Source of the DNA: Sphingobium vermicomposti
Lineage (GTDB): Bacteria > Pseudomonadota > Alphaproteobacteria > Sphingomonadales > Sphingomonadaceae
Direction: 5' to 3'
NCBI RefSeq assembly: GCF_011762025.1
Contig: NZ_JAASQR010000002.1
Location: forward strand, 558,001-622,000
Length of the DNA: 64,000 nucleotides
The notes beneath the pieces were generated by a model. That model worked only from the letters and a program-made list of their open reading frames with translations, searched no databases and was not told where the DNA came from. Both the position numbers and the translations under genes were made by a program. Every line of letters begins with the position of its first letter. The first letter of the stretch is position 1. This document shows positions 17,875 to 25,762 of this stretch, in pieces.

Positions 17875-19237
17875 TATTCTGGTAGTCGATGACGAAGAAG
17901 ACATTCGCGATCTGGTCGCGGGCGTGCTGGAGGATGAGGGCTTTACCACCCGTACTGCCGCTAACAGCGACAGCGCTATCGAGGCGCTGGACGCGCGGCG
18001 TCCGTCTCTGGTGTTGCTCGATGTGTGGCTTCAGGGGTCGAAGCTGGACGGTCTGGAACTGCTTGACGAGATCAAGCGACGGGACGCCACCATTCCGGTC
18101 CTCATGATTTCCGGCCATGGCAATATAGACACGGCCGTCGCGGCAATCCGCAAGGGGGCGGCCGATTTCATCGAAAAGCCGTTCGAAGCGGACCGCCTGC
18201 TGCATCTGGTTTCCCGCGCTACAGAGACCGAAAGGTTGCGGCGCGAAAATCAGGTGCTGCGGGCTCGCTTTGGCCAGGATGACGAACTGACCGGCACGTC
18301 TGCGGCGATCAACGGCGTCCGGGCAACGATCAAAAAGGTCGCGGGCACCGGCAGCCGCGTGCTCATCTCCGGCTCCGCAGGCGTCGGCAAGGAAGTGGCG
18401 GCGCGCATGCTCCATAGCTGGAGCGGGCGGGCTGACGCACCGTTCATCGTGGTTGCGGCCGCCCGGATGGACCCCGACCGGGTTGAGGAAGAGTTATTCG
18501 GGGTGGAAGACCCAAGCGGGCTGGTGCGACCGGGCTATCTGGAACAGTCCCATGGCGGTACGCTCTATCTGGACGAAATCGCCGACATGCCTTTGACGAC
18601 GCAGGGCAAGATATTGCGAGTGCTAACGGACCAGAGCTTTACGCGGGTAGGGGGGCAGCGGCAGGTCAAAGTTGATGTGCGCGTCATTTCCTCCACCGCT
18701 CGCGACCTGACTGTGGAGATTGAGGAACGACGTTTCCGCGAGGATCTGTTCTACCGCCTGAATGTCGTGCCGCTGGTTATTCCGTCACTTGCCGAACGGC
18801 GCGATGACATTCCGCCTCTGGTCGAACATTATCTGGCTCGATTCGCCGCCGACCGCCGCGTCCCCGCCCCTGAAATTGCGAGCGACGCCATGGCCGCGCT
18901 GCAGGCGAATGAATGGCCGGGCAACGTGCGCCAGCTTCGTAATGTCATCGAACGAACCATGATCCTGGCGCCGGGCGAACGAATTGGCCGGATCGAACTG
19001 GACATGCTGCCTAGTGAATTGACGAACAATGGCGGCGGGGAGGCGGTTGGGCAATCCGCCATCATGGGCGCGCCTCTTCGCGAGGCGCGCGAGAGTTTCG
19101 AACGCGAATATCTGCGCATCCAGATCAGACGCTTTTCAGGAAACATCTCTCGCACCGCGACGTTCATTGGGATGGAACGGTCTGCCCTGCATCGGAAGCT
19201 CAAGCTATTGGGCATTACCGACGGCAAGGACAATTGA
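17864..19237 (+). CDS. ntrX: Response regulator NtrX, without the GAFTGA loop
   Basis: NtrC-family regulator of 457 residues paired with NtrY. The receiver Asp is residue 53 (LLDVWLQG). The AAA+ domain keeps Walker A GSAGVGK (170-176) and Walker B LYLDEIAD (234-241). However, the place of the GAFTGA loop (about 213-224) reads GVEDPSGLVRPG. Without this loop the protein should not remodel sigma-54 polymerase and is more likely a repressor or activator at sigma-70 promoters. I recall the same loss in other alphaproteobacterial NtrX. A Fis-type DNA-binding helix pair ends the protein (ISRTATFIGMERSALHRKL). Confidence 0.94.
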   Translation: MALDILVVDDEEDIRDLVAGVLEDEGFTTRTAANSDSAIEALDARRPSLVLLDVWLQGSKLDGLELLDEIKRRDATIPVLMISGHGNIDTAVAAIRKGAADFIEKPFEADRLLHLVSRATETERLRRENQVLRARFGQDDELTGTSAAINGVRATIKKVAGTGSRVLISGSAGVGKEVAARMLHSWSGRADAPFIVVAAARMDPDRVEEELFGVEDPSGLVRPGYLEQSHGGTLYLDEIADMPLTTQGKILRVLTDQSFTRVGGQRQVKVDVRVISSTARDLTVEIEERRFREDLFYRLNVVPLVIPSLAERRDDIPPLVEHYLARFAADRRVPAPEIASDAMAALQANEWPGNVRQLRNVIERTMILAPGERIGRIELDMLPSELTNNGGGEAVGQSAIMGAPLREARESFEREYLRIQIRRFSGNISRTATFIGMERSALHRKLKLLGITDGKDN

Positions 19238-19391
19238 CACATAAGGATAAGCCGTTGCACATCAGGGGCATGGACGCCCTTTCGCAATTGCGGTAGGTTC
19301 CACGCGCTTCCGACAGGCGGAAGCAGGCAAGACACCCTGCCCAGGGGTGCAAGAGCGGGTAACGTCCCGCCAATAAGGACTGGTGACCACC
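19238..19391 (+). promoter_or_regulatory. hfq leader region with hairpin
   Basis: The 154-base gap between ntrX and hfq contains a perfect 7-bp hairpin (GCTTCCG at 19306-19312 with CGGAAGC at 19318-19324). The AAGGA ribosome site is at 19375-19379. The gap is the longest in the ntr-hfq-hflX block, so hfq probably has its own promoter here. No promoter boxes can be assigned with confidence. Confidence 0.45.
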
Positions 19392-19874
19392 ATGGCCGAT
19401 AAGATGAACAATCTTCAGGATATTTTCCTGAACAACCTGCGCAAGACCAAGACACCGGTCACCATGTTTCTGGTGAAGGGCGTGAAGCTGCAGGGCATCA
19501 TTACCTGGTTCGACAATTTTTCTGTGCTGCTGCGCCGCGACGGTCAATCGCAGCTGGTCTACAAGCATGCGATCTCCACCGTCATGCCCGCACAATCCAT
19601 GGACCTGACGGACCTGCGCAAGATTGGGGACGGTAACGGCAAGGGCAAGCTGCTGCAGGAAATCTTCCTGAACGCCGTGCGTAAGTCGGGCAGCCCGGTC
19701 ACCATGTTCCTGGTCAATGGCGTGATGCTGCAGGGTGAAATCGCAGCTTTCGACCTGTTTTGCATGTTGCTGGAACGCGACGGCATGGTCCAGTTGGTCT
19801 ACAAACACGCCATTTCCACGGTTCAACCGCTGCAGGCGCTGGACCTGAGCGGTGAAGGCGAGGACGACGATTGA
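19392..19874 (+). CDS. hfq: Tandem-domain RNA chaperone Hfq (two Sm domains)
   Basis: RNA chaperone that pairs small RNAs with mRNAs. Ordinary Hfq is a hexamer of one Sm domain of 70-100 residues; this 160-residue chain carries two complete copies. Copy 1 (about 6-72) and copy 2 (about 86-152) align with an offset of exactly 80: Gln9/Gln89, Phe40/Phe120, Phe43/Phe123 and YKHAISTV at 57-64 and 137-144. Copy 1 keeps the basic rim RKTK and KLQG; copy 2 has RKSG and MLQG, so some rim and core contacts are lost. A Gly/Lys linker (DGNGKGK) joins them and an acidic tail GEGEDDD ends the chain. Three chains could make a six-domain ring. ATG 19392 is preferred to GTG 19383 (too close to AAGGA). Confidence 0.96.
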   Translation: MADKMNNLQDIFLNNLRKTKTPVTMFLVKGVKLQGIITWFDNFSVLLRRDGQSQLVYKHAISTVMPAQSMDLTDLRKIGDGNGKGKLLQEIFLNAVRKSGSPVTMFLVNGVMLQGEIAAFDLFCMLLERDGMVQLVYKHAISTVQPLQALDLSGEGEDDD

Positions 19875-19939
19875 GCCTTTTTGCGATTTTCTGCCGTCCG
19901 TTAATGATACGCGCGGGCGGTTGAGGCGTTAGGGCGGAC

Positions 19940-21277
19940 ATGGCTGTCTTCAATCGTGATTCCGATGATGAAGTCTCGCGCGGCGCGCGCGCAATCGTCG
20001 TGCGTGCGGAAACCTACGGTGCCGAAAGGCGCGACAGCGACGCGCGGCTGGAAGAGGCGAAGGGCCTGGCGCTGGCGATCGGTATCGACGTTCGCGCAGC
20101 TCAGGCTTTTCGCGTGCGGGATCGCAAGCCCGCGACACTGTTCGGCAGCGGGCAGGTTGACCAGATCGCGGCGCTGGCCGAAGCTGAGGAAGCAGAGCTT
20201 GTCATCATCGACAATGCACTCAGCCCGGTTCAGCAGAGCAATCTGGAAAAGGCCACATCGACCAAGGTGATCGACCGAACCGGTCTGATCCTGGAAATAT
20301 TCGGTGAGCGAGCAGCGACCAATGAAGGGCGGCTTCAGGTCGAGCTTGCGCATCTCGATTATCAAGCTGGGCGGCTGGTGCGTAGCTGGACTCACTTGGA
20401 AAGGCAGCGGGGCGGCTTCGGCTTTCTGGGCGGTCCTGGCGAAACCCAGATTGAGGCTGACCGCCGGATGATCCGGGACCGAATGGCCAAAATCCGCCGC
20501 GAACTGGATCAGGTCACGCGCACCCGCAGTCTCCACCGCGCCCGGCGGCAGCGCGCGCCGTGGCCGGTGATCGCGCTGGTGGGCTATACCAATGCGGGCA
20601 AGTCCACGCTGTTCAACCGGCTGACCGGCGCTGACGTCATGGCGGAAGACTTGCTGTTCGCCACCTTGGACCCGACCATGAGGCAGATTGCCTTGCCCGG
20701 ATTGGACAAGGCCATCTTGTCGGACACGGTGGGTTTCGTGTCCGACCTGCCCACCCAATTGATCGCGGCGTTCCGCGCCACCCTGGAAGAAGTCCTGTCC
20801 GCCGACCTCATCATCCATGTCCGCGACATCGCCCACCCCGATAGTGAAGCGCAGCGTGACGATGTCATGGATGTGCTGAGCGAACTGGGCGTAGCTGGCG
20901 AAGGGGCGCTGGAAGGGGGCGGTGAAGAAGCACCGCTGCCGATCATCGAAGCGTGGAACAAGTTGGACCTGCTGGACGATGAGGCTGCGGAGCGGATTCG
21001 TGAATTGGCCGCGCGCCGGGACGACGTGGTGCTGCTGTCTGCGGCAACGGGGCAGGGTGTTGACGGTCTGCAGCGGGTGATCAGCACCAAGCTGACTTCA
21101 GGTGCCCAAATCCATCGACTGCGCGTGCCATTATCGGACGGAGCGGCGTTGGCCTGGCTGCACGAACATGGCGAGGTAATCGATAGCATCACGGAGGAGG
21201 GGGAGATGCAGGTCGATGTTCGCTTATCCGATTCCGCCCTTGCGCGGTTCATGAAGCGTGGGCGGACTACGGCCTAA
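19940..21277 (+). CDS. hflX: GTPase HflX
   Basis: Ribosome-associated GTPase that splits stalled 70S ribosomes under stress. The N-terminal HflX nucleotide-binding domain has the family GSGQVDQIAALAE stretch and the QIEADRRMIRDRM helix. The G domain starts with G1 GYTNAGKS at 215-222, followed by DTVGFVSDLP (G3) and NKLDLLD (G4). Length of 445 is normal. It follows hfq by 65 bases, the standard order in proteobacteria, and is likely co-transcribed. Confidence 0.95.
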   Translation: MAVFNRDSDDEVSRGARAIVVRAETYGAERRDSDARLEEAKGLALAIGIDVRAAQAFRVRDRKPATLFGSGQVDQIAALAEAEEAELVIIDNALSPVQQSNLEKATSTKVIDRTGLILEIFGERAATNEGRLQVELAHLDYQAGRLVRSWTHLERQRGGFGFLGGPGETQIEADRRMIRDRMAKIRRELDQVTRTRSLHRARRQRAPWPVIALVGYTNAGKSTLFNRLTGADVMAEDLLFATLDPTMRQIALPGLDKAILSDTVGFVSDLPTQLIAAFRATLEEVLSADLIIHVRDIAHPDSEAQRDDVMDVLSELGVAGEGALEGGGEEAPLPIIEAWNKLDLLDDEAAERIRELAARRDDVVLLSAATGQGVDGLQRVISTKLTSGAQIHRLRVPLSDGAALAWLHEHGEVIDSITEEGEMQVDVRLSDSALARFMKRGRTTA

Positions 21278-21341
21278 GGTCGATCGGGCCTGCAAATGAT
21301 GAGCGGTCGTGGGGAACGGAACGTTACCAGGAAGACCGACG

Positions 21342-22127
21342 TCAAAGCGCGCCCTGGCGCTTGGCCTGTTTCCACAACGCTTCCTTGCTATCCAGCGTCA
21401 GGCCAGAAAAATCGTCCCCGGCCATGGATTCCATCGTACGAAACCGGCTCTCAAACTTTGCCGTTGCCGCACGCAAGGCGACTTCGGCATCTATCTTCAG
21501 ATGCCGTGCGAGGTTAACGACGGAAAAGAGAAGGTCGCCAATTTCTTCCTGATGCTCGTCCGGCGTCGTGGCGTCGCGGACTTCCTGCAATTCTTCCTCG
21601 ACCTTGGCGACGACGCCGTCCATGTCCGGCCAATCGAAGCCGGTGCGGGCAGCTCGCTTCTGTATCTTTTCCGCGCGAAGCAGTGCCGGCAGAGCCTTGG
21701 CCACCCCGGCAACAGCGCTGCTGTCGTCGTCTTTCCCGGCACGTTCAGCCGCTTTAATGTCTTCCCAGCGCCTGTGGCCGTTCTCCCGATCGGTGCCTTC
21801 GCCAAAAATATGCGGATGACGCCGGATCATTTTCTCCGTGATGCCCTCGATCACGTCCTGGAGCCGGAAATGTCCGGCCTGTTCAGCGATGCGGCTGTGA
21901 AACACGACCTGGAGCAGCAAGTCGCCCAGTTCATCCCGCAGCGCCGCCATATCGTTGCGCTCAATGGCATCGGCGACCTCATAGGCTTCCTCGATCGTGT
22001 AGGGCGCGATGCTGGCAAAATTCTGGTCTATGTCCCATCGGCAACCCGTTTCCGGGTCTCGTAACCTGGCCATGACTTTGGCGAGGGGCATGATGTCAGC
22101 GAGGCTTGGACGAGCATTGGAAGACAT
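21342..22127 (-). CDS. mazG: Nucleoside triphosphate pyrophosphohydrolase MazG
   Basis: All-alpha NTP pyrophosphatase that lowers aberrant or excess NTPs and influences ppGpp levels. Two MazG repeats are visible, each with the EExxE plus ExxD metal-binding pattern: EEAYEVADAI then DELGDLLLQVVFH, and EEELQEVRDA then EEIGDLLFSVVN. ATG 22127 (MSSNARPSL) has AGGA upstream and gives 261 residues; an ATG at 22187 is less likely. It is convergent with hflX. Confidence 0.94.
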   Translation of the reverse strand: MSSNARPSLADIMPLAKVMARLRDPETGCRWDIDQNFASIAPYTIEEAYEVADAIERNDMAALRDELGDLLLQVVFHSRIAEQAGHFRLQDVIEGITEKMIRRHPHIFGEGTDRENGHRRWEDIKAAERAGKDDDSSAVAGVAKALPALLRAEKIQKRAARTGFDWPDMDGVVAKVEEELQEVRDATTPDEHQEEIGDLLFSVVNLARHLKIDAEVALRAATAKFESRFRTMESMAGDDFSGLTLDSKEALWKQAKRQGAL

Positions 22128-22197
22128 AGGCAGTCCTGCGGCATGGATGGGTTGCGTTTCGATCTGAAGGGCAGACGCCCCGCTCAAAACTTATTCG

Positions 22198-22211
22198 ATA
22201 ATATATATTAT
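22198..22211. promoter_or_regulatory. AT-only palindrome upstream of mazG
   Basis: ATAATATATATTAT is a perfect 14-bp palindrome made only of A and T in very GC-rich DNA, 71-84 bases before the mazG start. It may be a promoter -10 region or an operator. It also lies 32 bases after the stop of the transporter gene. Confidence 0.4.
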
Positions 22212-22242
22212 GTTAAATACGTGCATCTTCTGCCGCCTTGGA

Positions 22243-23544
22243 TCAATCCTCCAGGATGCGGCTGTGCTTTTGTGTATCACGCATGCGAATGTACACGATG
22301 AGAGAGATCGCGATCATGATCGTGACGTAGATGTAGAATGCATGCTCGATGTCCAGATGCTTGAAATATAATGCGACAAATTCGGCAGTGCCGCCAAACA
22401 GCGTGTTAGCCAACGCATAAGGCAAAGCCACGCCGAGCGCTCGGATATGCGCCGGAAACAGTTCCGCCTTCACGACTGCGTTGATAGACGTATATCCCGT
22501 GACGATGATCAGCCCGGCCATGACCAGAAGCCCGGCTACAAGTGGGTCGCGCGTCACCGCCAATGTCGCAAAGATCGGATAGGTGCAAAGGACGCCCGCG
22601 ACGCCGAAGCCTATCATCAGCGGCTTTCGGCCGATACGGTCGGATAGCATGCCTGCAAGTGGCTGCAACATCATGAAGACGAACAGCGTTATCCCATTGA
22701 TTTGGGACGAAACCTCTCGACTGAACCCGCTGGTATTGACCAGGAATTTCTGCATGTAGATGGAATAGGCGTAGAACGCGATCGTGCCACCCGCGGTGAG
22801 CAGCATCACTGTCAGGGTTTCGCGCGGATGCTTGGTGACCAGTTCAACAAAGCCGGACTTTGGTGAATTGTCCGCTTTCGCGATGACATAGCTTTGCGTT
22901 TCGCTAAGGCCTCGCCGCAGCCAGAAGACGACAACTGCCAATGCTCCACCGATCAGGAACGGGATGCGCCATCCCCACGCTTCAAGCTGCGGTTCACTCA
23001 GCAATGCCTGTAGAATGAGCAGAACGCAGATTGCGACCAATTGTCCAGAGATCAACGTAACATATTGAAAGCTGGAGAAGAAACCACGCCGTTTGCGCCC
23101 CGCCATTTCGGACAGATAGGTTGCACTGGCACCATATTCGCCACCGATCGACAATCCCTGCATCAGGCGGGCTAGGACTAATAGCAGCGGTGCGCCGATG
23201 CCGATGATCGAATATCCGGGGATGATCGCGATCAGCAAGGAACCTGCGCACATCAGCGCGACGGACAAAGTGAGTCCGCTCTTGCGCCCATGACGGTCGG
23301 AATAGACCCCCATCATCCACGCCCCAATCGGCCGCATCAGAAAACCGACAGCGAAAATGCCCGCCGCGCCTAATAGCTGAGCGGTTCGGTCATCGCTGGG
23401 AAAAAAATGCGGCGCGAAATAGAGGGTGAAGGCCGCATAAGCGTACCAGTCATACCATTCGACCAGATTGCCAGCCGAACCGCCGATGATCGCCTTCATC
23501 CGTTCACGCTGGGTCGGCGGTCGATGGGCCAGCGGTGCGGTCAT
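22243..23544 (-). CDS. MFS transporter, metabolite:H+ symporter (KgtP-like)
   Basis: Twelve-helix inner-membrane proton symporter of the metabolite:H+ symporter branch of MFS, the group of KgtP (2-oxoglutarate) and ProP. Family patterns visible are GNLVEWYDWYAY in helix 1, DRHGRKSGL in loop 2-3, RLMQGLSIGGEYG in helix 4 and DRIGRKPLM in loop 8-9. The ATG at 23544 shares four bases with the stop of the protease gene (ATGA), which fixes the start and gives 433 residues. The substrate, probably a dicarboxylate or similar acid, is not determined. Confidence 0.9.
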   Translation of the reverse strand: MTAPLAHRPPTQRERMKAIIGGSAGNLVEWYDWYAYAAFTLYFAPHFFPSDDRTAQLLGAAGIFAVGFLMRPIGAWMMGVYSDRHGRKSGLTLSVALMCAGSLLIAIIPGYSIIGIGAPLLLVLARLMQGLSIGGEYGASATYLSEMAGRKRRGFFSSFQYVTLISGQLVAICVLLILQALLSEPQLEAWGWRIPFLIGGALAVVVFWLRRGLSETQSYVIAKADNSPKSGFVELVTKHPRETLTVMLLTAGGTIAFYAYSIYMQKFLVNTSGFSREVSSQINGITLFVFMMLQPLAGMLSDRIGRKPLMIGFGVAGVLCTYPIFATLAVTRDPLVAGLLVMAGLIIVTGYTSINAVVKAELFPAHIRALGVALPYALANTLFGGTAEFVALYFKHLDIEHAFYIYVTIMIAISLIVYIRMRDTQKHSRILED

Positions 23545-24182
23545 GGCGTCAACACCATTTCGCCATTCTGGACGCCCCAACTGTCCAGGCGCGACAGCAT
23601 GTTCATGCCAATCACATTCACTTCCCCAAAAGTCGGCGAAACCACAATGTCGATGTCACTGGCGCGGATCGGGCCAATAGCGAGTGTGGAAACCGAAGCA
23701 CGCTGGACGGCAATCCTGCCATTCGCTGTCATCATGGATACCCCCGGCGCATTAAGGTCGAAGTTCAGCCCGGCGTTGCGCGCGGATTGCACTGAAAGCG
23801 CGGTAATGCTGGCACCGCTGTCGATCAGAAAACGCGTTGGCGTCCCGTTAACGGTGCCTTCCACCCAGAAATGACCATCGGGTGCCATTGGGATACGCAG
23901 CGCCTGCCCTTCGACCTGGGCGGTAGGCACAGAAGCGGGCGTGGGGCTTTCGGATTGCTGGGAAGAAGAAGCCCCTTCCCTTTGCATCTGCGCGGAAAAA
24001 AGACCGCTTCGTTCACCCAGTTTGAACAGCATCAGCAGCACGGCGAATATGACGACCCAAAACAAAGCCATGCGGAGCAGCCCGGCCATGGGCGCGCGCC
24101 TGGCCAGCAGTGCGGAACCGACCAGGATCAGCGCCAGCACATACCAAAGGCTGGACATCGCCTGATCACCGCTCACGTCCAT
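23541..24182 (-). CDS. Membrane-anchored retropepsin-like aspartic protease
   Basis: A 213-residue protein with two N-terminal hydrophobic segments (about 9-25 and 35-55), then a single retropepsin-type domain. The catalytic motif LIDSGAS is near residue 120, after DGHFWVEGTVNGTPTR, which matches the clan AA bacterial family. The domain is probably periplasmic. As one Asp per chain is present, it should act as a dimer. It starts within the stop of the PhnP-like gene (TGATG) and overlaps the transporter start, so it is translationally coupled on both sides. The substrate is unknown. Confidence 0.9.
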   Translation of the reverse strand: MDVSGDQAMSSLWYVLALILVGSALLARRAPMAGLLRMALFWVVIFAVLLMLFKLGERSGLFSAQMQREGASSSQQSESPTPASVPTAQVEGQALRIPMAPDGHFWVEGTVNGTPTRFLIDSGASITALSVQSARNAGLNFDLNAPGVSMMTANGRIAVQRASVSTLAIGPIRASDIDIVVSPTFGEVNVIGMNMLSRLDSWGVQNGEMVLTP

Positions 24183-24973
24183 CAGCCGCGCCGCCCCTCG
24201 CCGTCGAGTTCCATCACCATGCCGTCATAGGCCGGCTCCACGCCATCGGGAAGGGTCTGGCACAGCGTGGCATAGTCCATGCTCTGGTCCATATGGGTCA
24301 GGACCGCCCGTCGAGGTGCCAATGCAGCGATGCCGTCCAGTGTCAGTCCCAGATGCGGGTGGGTGGGATGCGGCTTTTCCCGCAATGCATCCACCACCCA
24401 AATATCCAGCCCGTCATAGAGGGCTATCATCTCCGCAGTGAGTGCATGAAAATCAGTAGCATAGCCAACGGAATAGCCGTCATGGCTGAAGCGAAAGCCG
24501 GTCGAATATATTTCCCCATGCGGCTGATCGGTGCAGGCGATATCGATGTCGCCAATGCGCAATCCGTCTGGCAGAATGTGGCCTTCTATCGTCGCATGAT
24601 AGCCCTGGCGCCCTTCAAAAGCGTAGGCAAAACGTTCACCCAACAACTTGAGCGTCTGGCGGCGGGCATAGCCGGGAACGGGACTGCGTCGATGATGATA
24701 GAGTTGACGCACATCGTCTATGCCGTGGCAGTGGTCCGCATGGTCATGGGTCCAAAGGATAGCATCGATGTGAACAACGTCAGCCGCCAGCAGTTGCGCG
24801 CGCATGTCGGGTGACGTGTCGATCAGCAGGCGTGTCGTCGGGCTTTCGACCAGGATGGATACGCGGGTGCGCCGATTTTTCGGTTCATCGGGATCACAGC
24901 TTCCCCAGTCATTGCCGATCCGGGGCACCCCCGACGATGTGCCGCAACCCAGGATGGTGACTTTCAGCCCCAT
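24182..24973 (-). CDS. Metallo-beta-lactamase-fold hydrolase (PhnP-like)
   Basis: A 263-residue zinc hydrolase of the PhnP/cyclic-phosphate phosphodiesterase group. The N terminus GCGTSSGVPRIG and the metal site HDHADHCHGIDD are typical, as are the later His and Asp ligands (ATDFHAL, LTHMDQS). The C-P lyase genes that go with true PhnP are absent, so the physiological substrate may be another nucleotide or cyclic phosphate. It follows tatD by three bases, an order common in alphaproteobacteria. Confidence 0.9.
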   Translation of the reverse strand: MGLKVTILGCGTSSGVPRIGNDWGSCDPDEPKNRRTRVSILVESPTTRLLIDTSPDMRAQLLAADVVHIDAILWTHDHADHCHGIDDVRQLYHHRRSPVPGYARRQTLKLLGERFAYAFEGRQGYHATIEGHILPDGLRIGDIDIACTDQPHGEIYSTGFRFSHDGYSVGYATDFHALTAEMIALYDGLDIWVVDALREKPHPTHPHLGLTLDGIAALAPRRAVLTHMDQSMDYATLCQTLPDGVEPAYDGMVMELDGEGRRG

Positions 24974-24976
24974 GGA

Positions 24977-25759
24977 TCAGGAAATGCCTTCGACCTTGCT
25001 GAACAACGTGCGGAAATTGGCCGATGTCGCTTCGGCAAGTTGCTCGATGCTTTCGCCGCGCAGGTTGGACAAAAAGCGGGCCGTGTCCGCAACATAGGCC
25101 GGTTCGCATGGCTTTCCACGGTGCGGAACCGGGGCAAGGAATGGCGAGTCCGTTTCGATCAGCAGGCGATCCAGCGGCAGGCGAGCAGCCGTTTCCTGCA
25201 GATCCTTCGCATTCTTGAACGTAACGATGCCCGAAATACTGATGTAGAAACCCAGATCCATGGCCGCGTCGGCAAAGGCTCCGCTCGCCGTGAAGCAATG
25301 GATGACGCCGCTGTAAGCGCCCTGCGTCATTTCTTCGCGCAGGATGGCGATCGTATCCTCCTCCGCATCGCGGGTGTGGACGATCAACGGCAGGCCCGTT
25401 TCCCGCGACGCGGCGATGTGCGACCGGAAACTGCGCTGCTGCCGCTGTCGGTCGCTATGATCATAATAATAATCGAGGCCGGTTTCCCCGATTGCAACGA
25501 CGCGCGGATGAGCGGCGCGTTCGACCAGCTTGGCGGTATCGACATGGGGATGTTCATCCGCTTCGTGGGGATGAATGCCCACCGTCGCCCACACATCTGG
25601 TTCACGAACAGCGGTGGCAAGGACAGCGTCCCATTCGCTTTCACGCGTGGCGATGTTCAGCATCAGACCCACACCCGCCGCACGGGCGCGTTCCAACACA
25701 TTCTGCTGATCCTCGATCAAGCCCTTGTAATTCAGATGACAATGGCTGTCGATCAGCAT
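24977..25759 (-). CDS. tatD: TatD-family metal-dependent DNase
   Basis: A 260-residue TIM-barrel metal hydrolase with 3'-5' exonuclease activity on DNA/RNA in studied members. Metal ligands are seen in DSHCHL at the N terminus, GETGLDYYY in the middle, and the VHTRDA, IHCFTAS and ETDSPFL motifs. It sits between metG (three-base gap) and the PhnP-like gene (three-base gap), a widely kept metG-tatD-MBL order. Confidence 0.94.
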   Translation of the reverse strand: MLIDSHCHLNYKGLIEDQQNVLERARAAGVGLMLNIATRESEWDAVLATAVREPDVWATVGIHPHEADEHPHVDTAKLVERAAHPRVVAIGETGLDYYYDHSDRQRQQRSFRSHIAASRETGLPLIVHTRDAEEDTIAILREEMTQGAYSGVIHCFTASGAFADAAMDLGFYISISGIVTFKNAKDLQETAARLPLDRLLIETDSPFLAPVPHRGKPCEPAYVADTARFLSNLRGESIEQLAEATSANFRTLFSKVEGIS

Positions 25760-25762
25760 GGT

